DNA from: Neoceratodus forsteri
Taxonomy: Eukaryota > Chordata > Ceratodontiformes > Ceratodontidae
Length of the DNA stretch: 64,000 bases
NCBI GenBank assembly: GCA_016271365.2
Contig: CM028129.1
Location: forward strand, 460,178,501-460,242,500
Reading direction: 5' to 3'
Shown here: positions 1 through 9,512 of the stretch, one piece after another
How the letters are laid out: the number at the start of each line of letters is the position of its first letter
Numbering within the stretch: position 1 is the first letter of the stretch
Program-made: the position numbers and the translations under genes
Notes under the pieces: generated by a model
What the model saw: the letters and a program-made list of their open reading frames with translations, nothing else
Databases searched by the model: none
What the model was told of the DNA's origin: nothing

Positions 1-1452
1 GACTATCCTATGTTTTACCACAAAGTAAACCAGACCATTGCAGACATACTGAGGGGCACCAGGGCAAACCAATTCTTATTGGTGGAGACCTCAGCTTGAC
101 CCTGGATCCTTTCCTAGACAAATTTACAGCAACTTTGGACTCCCATCCCAAGGTCAGAATTGCACTGCAGATTCTTATGGATGAGTAGGGACTGACTGAC
201 TGACTTATGCAGACAGGACAATCCCACAGGCAGGGACTACACTTTCTTCTCCCCTGTGCACAACTCATACAGCAGAACTGATGCCAGTGGCGGAGCCAGG
301 TTTGGGAGTGTTTGGGAGCCAGGGGGCCATTCAGTCAATCACAGGCTCCACAATGGGCACTAAACAGTGAATAAAGATGGTGGCAGGGTGCCACTACTCA
401 CACTGGGGCAGCCAGCAGGGGCGTCCAACCCCCCAGCCCCCCCTCTAGCTCCGCCACTGACTGATGCATGTTAGCCAAAAACATAGCTACTAGTGGCAGC
501 GTAAACATCCCCATAGATTCTGTATTAATTTCAGACCATGTGCCTTCCTCCAACCCCCCCCCCAGGAGCTTCCCTACATCACCTAGATGGGTCTGCAACC
601 TCCTTCTGCTTAATGACCCCGCATTTAATGTCTGGATAGATAAGGAAACCAAATTCTATTTTCAGGAAAATGCCACCAAAGAAATTTCACCAGGTACTGT
701 GTGGTAGGCATTCAAAGCATACCTGTGGGGTAGGATAATTTCTTATTCAGCTGCCAGTCACAAAAAACAGACACAAGAGGTGACTGCACTTCATTAAGTC
801 CTCAAATCTAAAGAAGCACAGTGTAAGGAAAACCCCCACCACCTCCGATTGTTTGTAGCAGAGATAATTGGGCTCCAATACAAGATTAACACTCTATTGC
901 AATGCAGAACTGAGTGACTTCTTCTATGTTTCAAGCAAAAAATTTGGGAAACAGGGGATAAGGGGGGGAATCTTTTAGAATACCATCTCAAAAAGCAGAA
1001 AGCAGATTCACAGGTAGCAGTTCTCCACAACAGAGAGGGTGAGGTAGTGTCTGACAGCTCAGGGATTAATGAGATTATGTGCCAGTTCTGCAAACACTTT
1101 ATGGCCCTCAAACAGCTAGCAGCAGAGCAGCCTCCCACTCCATATGTAATTTTCTAGGTAATACCCCAACCCTCATTCTATCCCCAGAATTACAGGAAGC
1201 CTTAGATAAACTGCTGACAGAAAGAGAACTGTCTGACATGCTAAAACAGCTGAAATCCGGTAAAGCCCCAGGTAAAGATGGATTCACAGTAGACATATAC
1301 CAAGCACTGTCACAAACTATTATCCTGCATCCATTAACAGCACTGAGCAATGCCAGAGAGCACCAAATTTTCCCTCCCATCATGAGAGAAGCACTCATAA
1401 TTCTGCTCCCCAAAAAATCCAATGACCCCCTCGATAGTGCTAATTACAGACC
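1..1452 (+). pseudogene. LINE ORF2, endonuclease and first half of RT (broken)
   Basis: The ORF2 product would nick target DNA with an AP-type endonuclease and prime reverse transcription there. Endonuclease-like motifs are readable: a GDLSLTLDP-type stretch near 90-120 and RDYTFFSPVHNSYSRTD near 230-283, the last part of the domain before the MITE. After the MITE the frame resumes at 468 and carries an SDHVP-type motif near 530-545, the usual end of the domain. The RT start is clear at 1255-1300 (SGKAPGKDGFT), followed by LLPKK near 1407 and NYRP at 1441-1452, where the LTR element cuts in. Several in-frame stops (for example after 707) and frame changes mark it as a pseudogene. Confidence 0.85.
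285..459. mobile_element. hAT-type MITE, 175 bp, with 8-bp TSD
   Basis: The insert begins CAGTGGCGGAGCCAG and ends with the near-complement CTAGCTCCGCCACTG, giving terminal inverted repeats of about 15 bp. It is flanked by a perfect 8-bp target-site duplication ACTGATGC at 277-284 and 460-467. TIRs starting CAGTGGCG and 8-bp duplications are typical of hAT transposons. At 175 bp there is no coding capacity, so this is a non-autonomous derivative. It sits in the endonuclease domain of the surrounding LINE, whose frame continues when the insert is removed. Confidence 0.9.
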
Positions 1453-2805
1453 TGTCATAGTGGACACCCCTTCTCTGTTGTGAATCTTCTGTTGCTTTCT
1501 TGATGACTACTGCAGTAGCATCTATCCCGCAAACCTTTCTTTTCTTCTTTTTCTTCTTTTGCTGTAATTTTCCCCCTACTGGAAGCCACCTGTAGTGGGT
1601 CTTCTGCTATCCCTTTTTGATTCCCTCTCTGGGTCCCGAGAAGGTTCTGTGGTCCTGTGTCCACTATGAAAACCCCCTGCCTATGTTTTGTTGTTTTGTT
1701 TATCTTCTACTGTACATTCCCCCATAGGAAGTCTGCAGCAGTCTGCCTGGGAATCATGTGGTCAGAACACTGTTCGAGTCTGTGAGCTGTTGCTGCAGCT
1801 CACAGCTCACAAAATGAAATTGTTTATTTAGGTTGGTTTGAATGCAAGCAGCAAGTCACGGCTGATTTCTTCACTATGCCCTGGGGAAAATAAATGTTAA
1901 ACAGATTGGGAGAGCACGCAGAAAAGAAAAAAAGAAATATACATCTGTGATGCTTCCAACCTGTTGTAAACTTTAAAAATATAAGGAAAGAATTTGCCTC
2001 CTCGAATGCTTGGTCTGGACTGAAGCATGCTGTTCGAGGTATCTATGCTCTGCGTTCCTCTGGCCAATCCTTAATATGGTTATTAGCAAACGAATTAAAG
2101 GAAGCAGGAGAATTAAGTGTCCGCTTCACTGCTTGTTTGTTTACTTGAAGGGCCTTATGTGTATAGCTGTAGCAGTTTGAAAGCTCCTTGCCACACGCTA
2201 TGAGGAGATAAAGCGGCATTTCGAGATGCGACTTGTGGTATAAAGAGCAGTATCTCTCGCCTGTCTATCCTTCGCTCCCTGCGTCAGCCCAGTAATATAT
2301 GTCCTATGTAAAAATAGTACTTTACTTGCATTCTGGTAGCTTTTCTAGAGTTTAGGGCACCTTAATTTCTGTCAAAAGGGGAAACAAATGTTTTTTGTTT
2401 AGGACTTTAGAACACAATACAATATATTAGCGATGCCTTAATGTTATGCATTTTACAGGGACAAACTCCTATTATGCTTTCATTGTTCATTCACTTACCG
2501 AGGCTTGTGGAGTAGCATCACAAGGTCCTACCCCAGTGTTGTTCAGTTGTTATTAAAGAGGCGGCCGACCATATTTCACTATACTTATACACTGACAGGC
2601 TGAGGGAGGAGCCTGTGTGAGCTACATCCTATGAATCTACTGTTATCTTTTATTATTTTAAGCCATGAAGCCTTATATAGAAAAATACTAACCCAGTGCA
2701 TTGTACAGTAATTAGTTTAAAATAAAAACTGTGGTATTTAGAAACTTTTGTATAATAAAATAAAAAGTGGGTGGAGCCTATGGTAGTCACTTGACAGCCA
2801 CCAGA

Positions 2806-2813
2806 TATAAAAG
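2806..2813 (+). promoter_or_regulatory. TATA box in 5' LTR
   Basis: TATAAAAG lies about 320 bp before the LTR end and is conserved in the 3' LTR at 9172-9179. It is the likely core promoter of the element. This is inferred from position and conservation only. Confidence 0.6.
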
Positions 2814-3042
2814 ACTGTTCTCAGATGGATAGGATCAGATGTGTTGAAGGTTCAGTGCAGTGCTGAACCTAAGAGGCCTGCAGCTCTATTCAGACCTTGA
2901 GGAGACATCCTGTGATGTTATAGCCTATATCAGAAGCTGAACAGTGATTGGAACTGTGATGTCATTTTGAGCAATTTTTTTTTTATTTTCATTTTTCATT
3001 TTTTGACCAAAAGTCTGCTTATCTGTTATGTTTTGTTGATAA

Positions 3043-3048
3043 AATAAA
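3043..3048 (+). promoter_or_regulatory. Polyadenylation signal in 5' LTR
   Basis: AATAAA lies 83 bp before the LTR end, with the same hexamer at 9425-9430 in the 3' LTR. The spacing of about 237 bp from the TATA box fits a U3-R-U5 layout. Confidence 0.55.
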
Positions 3049-3126
3049 ACACTCGGCCTGGCAAAGTTAGCCTTACTGCACCTACTTGCTGTGTCTGTGT
3101 CCTTCCTTTCCCACGATCTCCTACAC

Positions 3127-3144
3127 TGGTGTCAGAAGTAGGAT
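3127..3144 (+). other. Primer binding site, tRNA-Leu type
   Basis: TGGTGTCAGAAGTAGGAT begins one base after the 5' LTR. It matches the complement of the 3' end of a vertebrate tRNA-Leu (TGG plus TGTCAGAAGTGGGAT) with one mismatch. It would prime minus-strand DNA synthesis. The tRNA identity is recalled from the general tRNA-Leu sequence and was not searched. Confidence 0.75.
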
Positions 3145-3210
3145 TGGTTAAGATACTGGTGCTAGCAGTGTTTCAGCTTGGATATCTGCTGATATCCAGG
3201 AAGACAGCAG

Positions 3211-4288
3211 ATGCAGTCAGACCGAGCGGATGAAGTAATTCCCCCCATACCCAGTGGAGTCCTTACCCAGATGATGGCGGAGAGGTTCGGAGTGACACCC
3301 TTACCTGGCCTTGGAGACATCAGACAAAAGATGACCAAAGAGGAAGAGACTGTAAAGAAACATGAAAGGGAGGAAGAACTAGAGGAAGTCATTACAGAGG
3401 TACCCCCTGAGGACATGCAAGGGATACTGTGCTGGTTGTGCTTGAAACAGCTGGCTATGGACCAAGAAGGGAGTCTGATCACCAGAGGAATGAGGCAAGA
3501 TGGGTGGATACATTAAGGGCAATACAGACTGTGGGAGCCCGGAACCCACCCCCTACTGATAACCCAAAGGACATAAAACTGACCAAGTTGTGTGAGTCTG
3601 ATGATATTGAAGCATACCTCACCACATATGAAAGAGTGTCTCAAGCTTGTGGATGGCCTAGGACACAATGGGTCATCAGACTGGTACCATACCTCACTGG
3701 TAAAACACAGCTAACATATAGCCACATGGACAGTCAACAAGCTGAGACTTGTGATCTGGTACTTCAGGAGATTTTGCGCCGTTACAATATCAACCCTGAG
3801 ACCTATCATCAAAGGTTTAGGACTTAAACATTCCATGCCAATAATGCTCCTAGTGAAGCCTATGTGAGACTGAAGGATTTATGTCATAAATGGTTGCAAC
3901 CAAAATCCAAAACTCCTGATCAAATGCTGGAAATGGTCATCAGTCAACATGGTCAACAGTTTGTTCAGGTTTTGCCTTCCAATGTACAAATGTGGGTGAA
4001 GGAGCACCGACCCGAGACATCTGAGAAAGCCGTAAGTCTTGCTGAGGACTATCTTGCTGTCAGACCAAACTGTCAGAAAGGACACACTGGGACTGGTTCC
4101 CCTTCTCCCATGATAATACCCATTCCATCTTCTCCTTCTTCTGTGGGGACTGCGGGGAACAGAGTAGCAAGAACAGGAACACCATTAAATCCAGACATCA
4201 TATGTCATGAATGTCAGAACAAGGTCCACATAGCTAAATTCTGTCCCAAAAAGAAAACTGTGCACAACAACCTGGTCCTAGCAAACTG
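3211..4288 (+). pseudogene. gag: Gag remnant with SCAN-like domain and CCHC zinc knuckle
   Basis: Gag would assemble the particle and bind the RNA. The N-terminal part (3211 to about 3490) is in one frame and the rest is in another, so there is a frameshift near 3480. A TAA stop at 3825 breaks the second frame, which then stays open. From about 3810 to 4060 the residues resemble a SCAN domain: a YHQRF start, RLKDLCHKWLQP, DQMLE, a QVLPSNVQMWVKEHRPE block and a closing AEDYL. A complete C-x2-C-x4-H-x4-C zinc knuckle (CHECQNKVHIAKFC) follows at 4203-4244. SCAN domains of vertebrate zinc-finger genes are known to derive from a Gmr1-like Gag, which fits this element. The SCAN call is from motif recognition; a profile search was not run. 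Confidence 0.82.
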
Positions 4289-4634
4289 GGGGCATTTTAT
4301 GGTGCCTGTTACCATTGGAAAAAGGACAGCTTCTGGACTCATTGATTCTGGGAGTAGGCAAACGTTAGAAAGGGCTGATCTTGTACAACACAACCTAAGC
4401 AAAGGAGCTAAGATTGATGTGGTCTGTATTCATGGAGATGTCCATCATTATCCCCTTACTACTTTGGATATGCAAATCCATAAAACTGTACATCAAGTAA
4501 CAGTTGGTTTGGTTCCACATCTTTCTGTTCCTGTGGTCATAGGGTATGACCATCCTGAATTCCCTTCTTTGGTATCATCAGATAGTGACTTATGTGCAGT
4601 TACCACCAGGGCACAAGCTAAACAAGAGAAATAG
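4289..4634 (+). pseudogene. pol: Retropepsin-like protease region
   Basis: An aspartic protease that would cut the Gag-Pol polyprotein. The active-site motif LIDSGS (normally D-T/S-G) is at 4338-4355, 31 codons after the zinc knuckle in the same open frame, so Gag and protease were probably read as one polyprotein. The second conserved block VVIGYDH appears near 4535-4555. The frame ends at TAG 4632. The catalytic Asp is present, but the upstream frame is broken. About 255 bases of poorly conserved linker separate it from integrase. Confidence 0.8.
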
Positions 4635-4889
4635 TGGGCACAATTATTTCCTTTTGATGAGAACATTTATGGTATCCCAGGAAAGACACGGAAAACAAAA
4701 AGAAGAAACATGGACAAATTGTTATGGACTCAAAACAATAAGGGTTTGAATGATAATGAATTACTACAGAGGGTACATATTAAAGAATTTGATATTGAAC
4801 AAAGTACTGACTTAACCCTGAAACCTTTTTTCTAGATGGTAGGGCAAAAAGATAAAAAGGGGTCCAAATGCATGCAAAGGTAAGGTCTC

Positions 4890-6000
4890 TTGTATTGGCG
4901 ATGTGTAAACCCCACCACAGGGGAGGTAACAGAACAACTTCTAGTCTCTGAGAAATACAGGGCTGAGTTGCTACGTCTTGCCCATGATATCCCCCTAGCA
5001 GGACATTTAGGGAGAGACTGCATACTCAGTAGGTTACTCCGAAGGTTTTACTGGGTGGGTATACATAAACAAGTAGCAGAATACTGCAGAAGTTGTATGG
5101 AGTGCCAAAAGGTGGCAACTGTTACAAAAAAAGGTCAAGGTCCCTTTGGAATCCTTGCCTTTGATAGAGAATCCCTTCCTTATGATAACAATGGATATAG
5201 TTGGGCCATTACAAAAGGTAAGGGAAATGGGTTCATTCTGCATATCTGTGATTATTGCACTAAATACCCAGAAGCAATACCCCTGAGAACTGTTACAGCT
5301 GAGAAAATAGCAAGTGAATTGGTTAAATTATTCAGCAGAGTGGGCATACCAAATGGGATCTTAACTGATAGGGGCAGTCATTTTTGTTCCAAGCTATTGA
5401 AACAACTGTATAAGACCCTGGGGGTTGAGGCCATATACACCTCCCCTTATCATCCACAAACTGACGGATTAGTTGAAAGATTTAATCAGACACTGAAAAA
5501 GACGTTATGGAAGTTTGTGGAGGATGACGGTAGAAGTTGGGACGTCTACCTGCCCCTGTTGATGTTTGCATATAGAGAGGTACCACAGGCCTCAATGGTT
5601 TTTTTCCCTTTTGAATTGTTTTATGGGAAGAATCCACGAGGACCCCGGATGTTGTTAAAGAAAGCTGGTATGATGGAACAAAGACAGGTCCCACTGATAC
5701 TCTGACATATATGTCTGTCATAAGAAAAAGGCTGATAAAATATTTTCACATGGCTCACCAGCAGATTGTTGAAAAATAAACAGTCCAGAAAAGACATTAT
5801 GGCATAGGGGTGGGCAGCAAAGGTTTTCAATCAGGTGACTAGGTTTTATTGCTTCTACCCTCATCAGAAAATAAACTGATGATGAAATGGCAGGGGCCCT
5901 ACACTATTCTCTGTCAAACTGGTTCAGTTAATTATGAAATTGATTTGCCTGATAGATGCCACAAAAAGGGGGTCTGTCATGCAAATCTCTTACAAAAATG
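4890..6000 (+). pseudogene. pol: Integrase, located before RT
   Basis: Integrase would join the element DNA to the host genome. An HHCC zinc finger is visible (H-x6-H near 4980-5006, then C-x2-C near 5090-5105). The catalytic core is readable: the CDYCTKYPEA block near 5250, LTDRGSHF with the second Asp near 5363, and YHPQTDGLVERFNQ with the catalytic Glu near 5448-5487. The first Asp lies in a short stretch out of frame with its surroundings (about 5185-5215), implying compensating indels. A frame change follows 5705. The C-terminal segment (KWQGPYTI, NYEIDLPD, HANLLQKWH) is at 5886-6006 in the RT frame. It lies upstream of RT rather than after RNase H. Confidence 0.88.
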
Positions 6001-6006
6001 GCATGA

Positions 6007-6838
6007 CAGGCCCCAAACTAGCATATATGTCTATGCTGAGGAAGACAAGAATGAGCTAGATCTTGCTTATGAAAGGTTGGACTTACAGGATTTGAACATC
6101 AACCCTGCCTTAGAACCATTTCAAAGGCAAGCATTAGATACAGAGTTATGTCAGTATCAGATTATCTTTACCACCATCTCAGGAAAGGTTGATGGTATCA
6201 CACACCATATTGAAATGACACAAAAACAACCTATATGTCAGAAACCCTACCGATTGCCTGAAAAGGTCTGGGGTGAGGTTATAGAAGAAATAAGGAAAAT
6301 GGAGAAGTTGGCAGTTATTGAACTATCCAGTAGTGAGTGGGCATTCCCAATCATAGTCGTTCCTAAAAAGGAAGGAGGCATCAGGATCTGCCTTGACTTC
6401 AGACGACTCAACTCCATCTCTAAGCTTGATACCTATCCAATACCAAGGATAGATGATATCATAGATAGACTTGGCAATGCCCACTATATCACCATGTTTG
6501 ATCTCATGAAGGGATATTGGCAAATCCCTCTGAATGGTTCTTCAAAAGAAAAAACAGCATTTAGCACACCGGTGGGCCTTTATCAGTTTAAAACCATGCC
6601 TTTTGGTTTATATGGCACTCTCACTGCCTTTCAACGGTTTATGGATCGCACACTACGTCAGCATATGGCATACTGTGCCACATATTTACACAACATGGTA
6701 GTGTTTAGCCCTACCTGGGAGACACATTTAGAACATCTGGCTGTGGTACGTCAGGCCATTGCTAAGATTGATTTTACTATAAACTCAGCAAAATATGCTG
6801 TTGCTATGCAAGAGACCAGGTATCTGCGGTTGTTATAG
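6007..6838 (+). pseudogene. pol: Ty3/gypsy reverse transcriptase, active site damaged
   Basis: This RT would copy the element RNA into DNA. The frame opened at 5849 runs from the integrase tail into RT. In order it shows an approach segment (THHIEMTQ, KPYRLPE), the VVPKKEGGIRICLDFRRLN block near 6358-6410, DTYPIPRIDDI, the first catalytic Asp in FDLMKGYWQIPL near 6498-6530, and FSTPVGLYQFKTMPFGL near 6560-6607. The catalytic YxDD box reads YLHN at 6683-6694: both Asp are replaced, so the enzyme would be dead even without the frame breaks. A stop at 6836 cuts it before the connection to RNase H. Confidence 0.9.
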
Positions 6839-7500
6839 GCAATGGGCAGGTGAAACCCAAGACAGGTAAAGTGGATGCAGTAGCTAATTGCCCATGATCT
6901 ACCACCAAGAAACATGTTAGGTAATTTTTGGGGTTGGTGGGGTATTATTGAAAGTTTGTCCCCAATTTTGCTGCTATAGCCACACCACTCACAGAACTTA
7001 CAAAGAAAAACAATCCTATGAAGGTAAAATGGACACCAGCATGTGAGGAAGCCTTTTGCACTATTAAGGCTTGTTTATGTTCTTCACCTGTCTTATGAAG
7101 TCCTGACTTCAAGTCATCCTTTTTAGTGCAAATGGATGCCTCAGATATGGGTATAGGGGCAATCTTATCACAATATATTGATGGAGAAGAACATCCTATC
7201 ATTTACAATAGTAGGAAGTTACACGTGCATGAAACCTGATATTCTGCCATAGAAAAGGAATGTCTAGCTATAAAATGGGCTATTGAAGCACTCAAATTAC
7301 ATCTATGGGGTGCAGAATTCGAGGTGGTCATGGATCACAACCCCCTATGCTGGTTGAACGTTATGAAAGACAAAAACCCTTGAATCATGTGGTGTTACTT
7401 AACTTTGCAGCCATACAAATTCACTGTTCTGCATAGGCCTGGTACCACCAACAAAAATGCAGATTTTATGTCTCAGTTTGGGGCAGATCCAAACATAGGC
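6839..7500 (+). pseudogene. pol: RNase H remnant
   Basis: RNase H would remove the RNA strand during reverse transcription. The RT thumb/connection (about 6839-7080) is scrambled by stops and frameshifts. RNase H is readable from about 7110: VQMDASDMGIGAILSQ (first Asp) near 7129-7175, IYNSRKL near 7201, the AIEKECLAIKWAI block (Glu) near 7248-7285, and DHNPLCWL (Asp) near 7333-7356. A TGA interrupts it at 7381. The end of the family consensus (HRPGTTNKNADFMSQ) lies at about 7432-7476. About 270 bases of non-coding sequence follow before the 3' LTR. Confidence 0.85.
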
Positions 7501-7755
7501 ACAGTCAGACCTTGGGGGGAATTTCTTAATGGTATAGAAGGACTTGTATGTTCTTCTATTGTTATGAAAAAGTTTAGTTAGGGACTCTGAATTGGAGCTT
7601 TGGGAGTGGGAGGGCTGAAGGTCCATCTCTCTCTCCTAGATAGAGAGGGAGATCTGACGATGTGCCAGTTAGAGCATATTACGGTTATAGTTATACAGAG
7701 CACGTAGTGCATGTAGCAAAATCACTGCTAAAATATAATACTGGTTTCCTCTTAG

Positions 7756-7768
7756 GCATGGAGGAGTC
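7756..7768 (+). other. Candidate polypurine tract
   Basis: A purine-rich stretch (GGAGGAG at 7760-7766) abuts the 3' LTR after two bases. That is where plus-strand synthesis would be primed. It is short and degenerate, so the call rests mostly on position. Confidence 0.4.
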
Positions 7769-8237
7769 TGTCATAGTGAACCCCTTCCCCTTCTCTGTTG
7801 TGACCTTCTGTTGCTTTCTTGAAGACTACTGCAGTAGCATCTGTCCTGCTAACCTTTCTTTTCCTCTTCTTTTTTTGCTGTAATTCTTCCCCTACAGGAA
7901 GGCCACTTGTAGCGGGTCTTCTGCTATCCCTTTTTGATTCCCTCTCTGGGTCCCAAGAAGGTTCTGCGGTCCTGTGTCCACTATGAAAACCCCCCTGCCT
8001 ATGTTTTGTTGTTTTGTTTATCCTCTATGTTCCCCCGTAGGAAGTCTGCAGCAGTCCGCCTGGGAGTCATGCAGTCAGAACACTGCTCGAGTCTGTGAGC
8101 TGTTGCCACAGCTCGCAGCTCACAAAATGAAATTGTTTATTTAGGTTGGTTTGAATGCAAGCCACAAGTCGTGGCTGATTTTGTCAATATGCCCAGGGGA
8201 GAAGAAATGTTAAAACTGGTTGGGAGAGCATGCAAAA

Positions 8238-8273
<36 letters not shown>

Positions 8274-8275
8274 AA

Positions 8276-8311
<36 letters not shown>

Positions 8312-9507
8312 CCTGTGCTGCTCCCAACCTGTTGTAAAGTTTAAAAATAGAAGGAAAGAAATTGCCTCCTCTAATACTCGGACTGGACCGACGCACCCTG
8401 TGCGAGCTTTCTATGCTCTGCGTTCCTCCGGCCAATCCTTAATATGGTTATTAGCAAATGAATTAAATGAAGCAGGAGAATTAAGTGTCTGCTTCACTGC
8501 TTGTTTGTTTACTTGAAGGACCTTATGTGTATAGTTGTAGCAGTTTAAAAGCTCTTTGCCACACGCTGTGAGGAAATAGAGCAGCATTTCGAGATGCGAC
8601 TTGCGGTTTAAAGAGCTGCATCTCTCACCTCTCTATCCCTCACTCCCTGCGTCAGCCCAGTAATATATGTCCTATATAAAAATAGTACTTTACTTGCATT
8701 TTGGTAGATTTTCTAGGGTATAGGGTACCTTAATTTCTGTCAAAAGGTGAAACAACTGTTTTTTGTTTAGGACTTTAGAACACAATACAATATATTAGCG
8801 ATGCCTTATGTTATGCATTTTAAAGGGACAAACTCCTATTATGCTTTCATTGATCATTCACTGACCGAGGCTTGTGGAGTAGCATCACAAGATCCTACCC
8901 CAGTGCTGTTCAGTTACTATTAAAGAGCCGGCCAGCCATATTTCACTATACTTATACACTGACAGCCTGAGGGAGGAGCCTGTGTGAGCTACATTCTACA
9001 AATCTACTTTTATCTTTTATTATTTTAAGCCATGAAACCTTATATAGAAAAATACTAACCCAGTGCATCGTACAGTAATTGTTTGAAATAAAAACTGTAT
9101 TATTTAGAAACTTTTGTATAATGACATAAAAAGTGGGTGGAGCCTAAGGTAGTCACCTGATGGTTATCAGATATAAAAGACTGTTCTCAGATCGATGGAT
9201 CAGATGTGTTGGAGGTTCAGTGCAGTGCTGAACCTAAGAGGTCTGCAACTCCATTCAGACCTTGAGGAGACAGGTGGGATAATTACCTATCCTGTGATGT
9301 TATAGCCTATATCAGAAGCTGAACAGTGATTGGAACTGTGATATTGCTTTGAGCTATGTTTTTTTTATTTTCATTTTTAATTTTTCGACCAAAAGTCCAC
9401 TTATCTGTTATGTTATGTTGATAAAATAAAACACTTGGCCTGGCAAAGTTAGCTTTGCTGCACCTACTTGCTGTGTCTGTGTCCTTCCTTTCCCATAATC
9501 TCCTACA
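7769..9507 (+). repeat. 3' LTR of the Gmr1-like element
   Basis: This 1739-bp repeat is homologous to 1453-3125, starting TGTCATAGTG and ending TCTCCTACA. It is longer than the 5' copy mainly because of an AAAG microsatellite (8234-8307) and a 20-bp insertion near 9271. It contains its own TATAAAAG (9172-9179) and AATAAA (9425-9430). The right copy of the target duplication AGACC follows at 9508-9512. Confidence 0.93.
8234..8307 (+). repeat. (AAAG)n microsatellite
   Basis: About 74 bases of nearly pure AAAG repeats inside the 3' LTR. The 5' LTR has only a short A-rich AAAAGAAAAAAAGAAA stretch there (about 1920-1937), so the expansion happened after insertion. Confidence 0.95.
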
Positions 9508-9512
9508 AGACC

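Larger units (their letters stand above)
1453..3125 (+). repeat. 5' LTR of the Gmr1-like element
   Basis: This 1673-bp terminal repeat starts TGTCATAGTG and ends TCTCCTACA, matching the 3' copy at 7769-9507 along its length. It carries a TATAAAAG box (2806) and an AATAAA signal (3043), as expected for a promoter in U3 and polyadenylation in R. It lacks two additions seen in the 3' copy: the long AAAG microsatellite and a 20-bp insertion near 9271. Confidence 0.93.
1453..9507 (+). mobile_element. Gmr1-like Ty3/gypsy LTR retrotransposon, complete but inactive
   Basis: A structurally complete 8055-bp LTR retrotransposon with TG...CA ends, LTRs at 1453-3125 and 7769-9507, and a perfect 5-bp target duplication AGACC (1448-1452 and 9508-9512). 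A tRNA-Leu-type primer site follows the 5' LTR. The internal order is gag, protease, integrase, reverse transcriptase, RNase H. Integrase before RT is a Ty1/copia-like order, but the RT and RNase H are Ty3/gypsy-like; this combination defines the Gmr1 lineage of deuterostome elements. In a 345-bp block of the LTRs starting near 2280 I count about 20 differences, so the insertion is old. Frameshifts, stops and a damaged RT active site make it inactive. It lies inside the RT domain of an L1/Tx1 LINE. Confidence 0.93.

Noticed and set aside
4890..6838. Integrase-before-RT as a local rearrangement of a normal gypsy element
   Set aside because: The integrase C-terminus runs into RT in one open frame, the LTRs and TSD are intact, and an unrelated second element in the window has the same order.
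8220..8516. Open frames rich in Lys/Glu/Arg (and Ser/Phe on the other strand)
   Set aside because: They are translations of the AAAG microsatellite inside the LTR.
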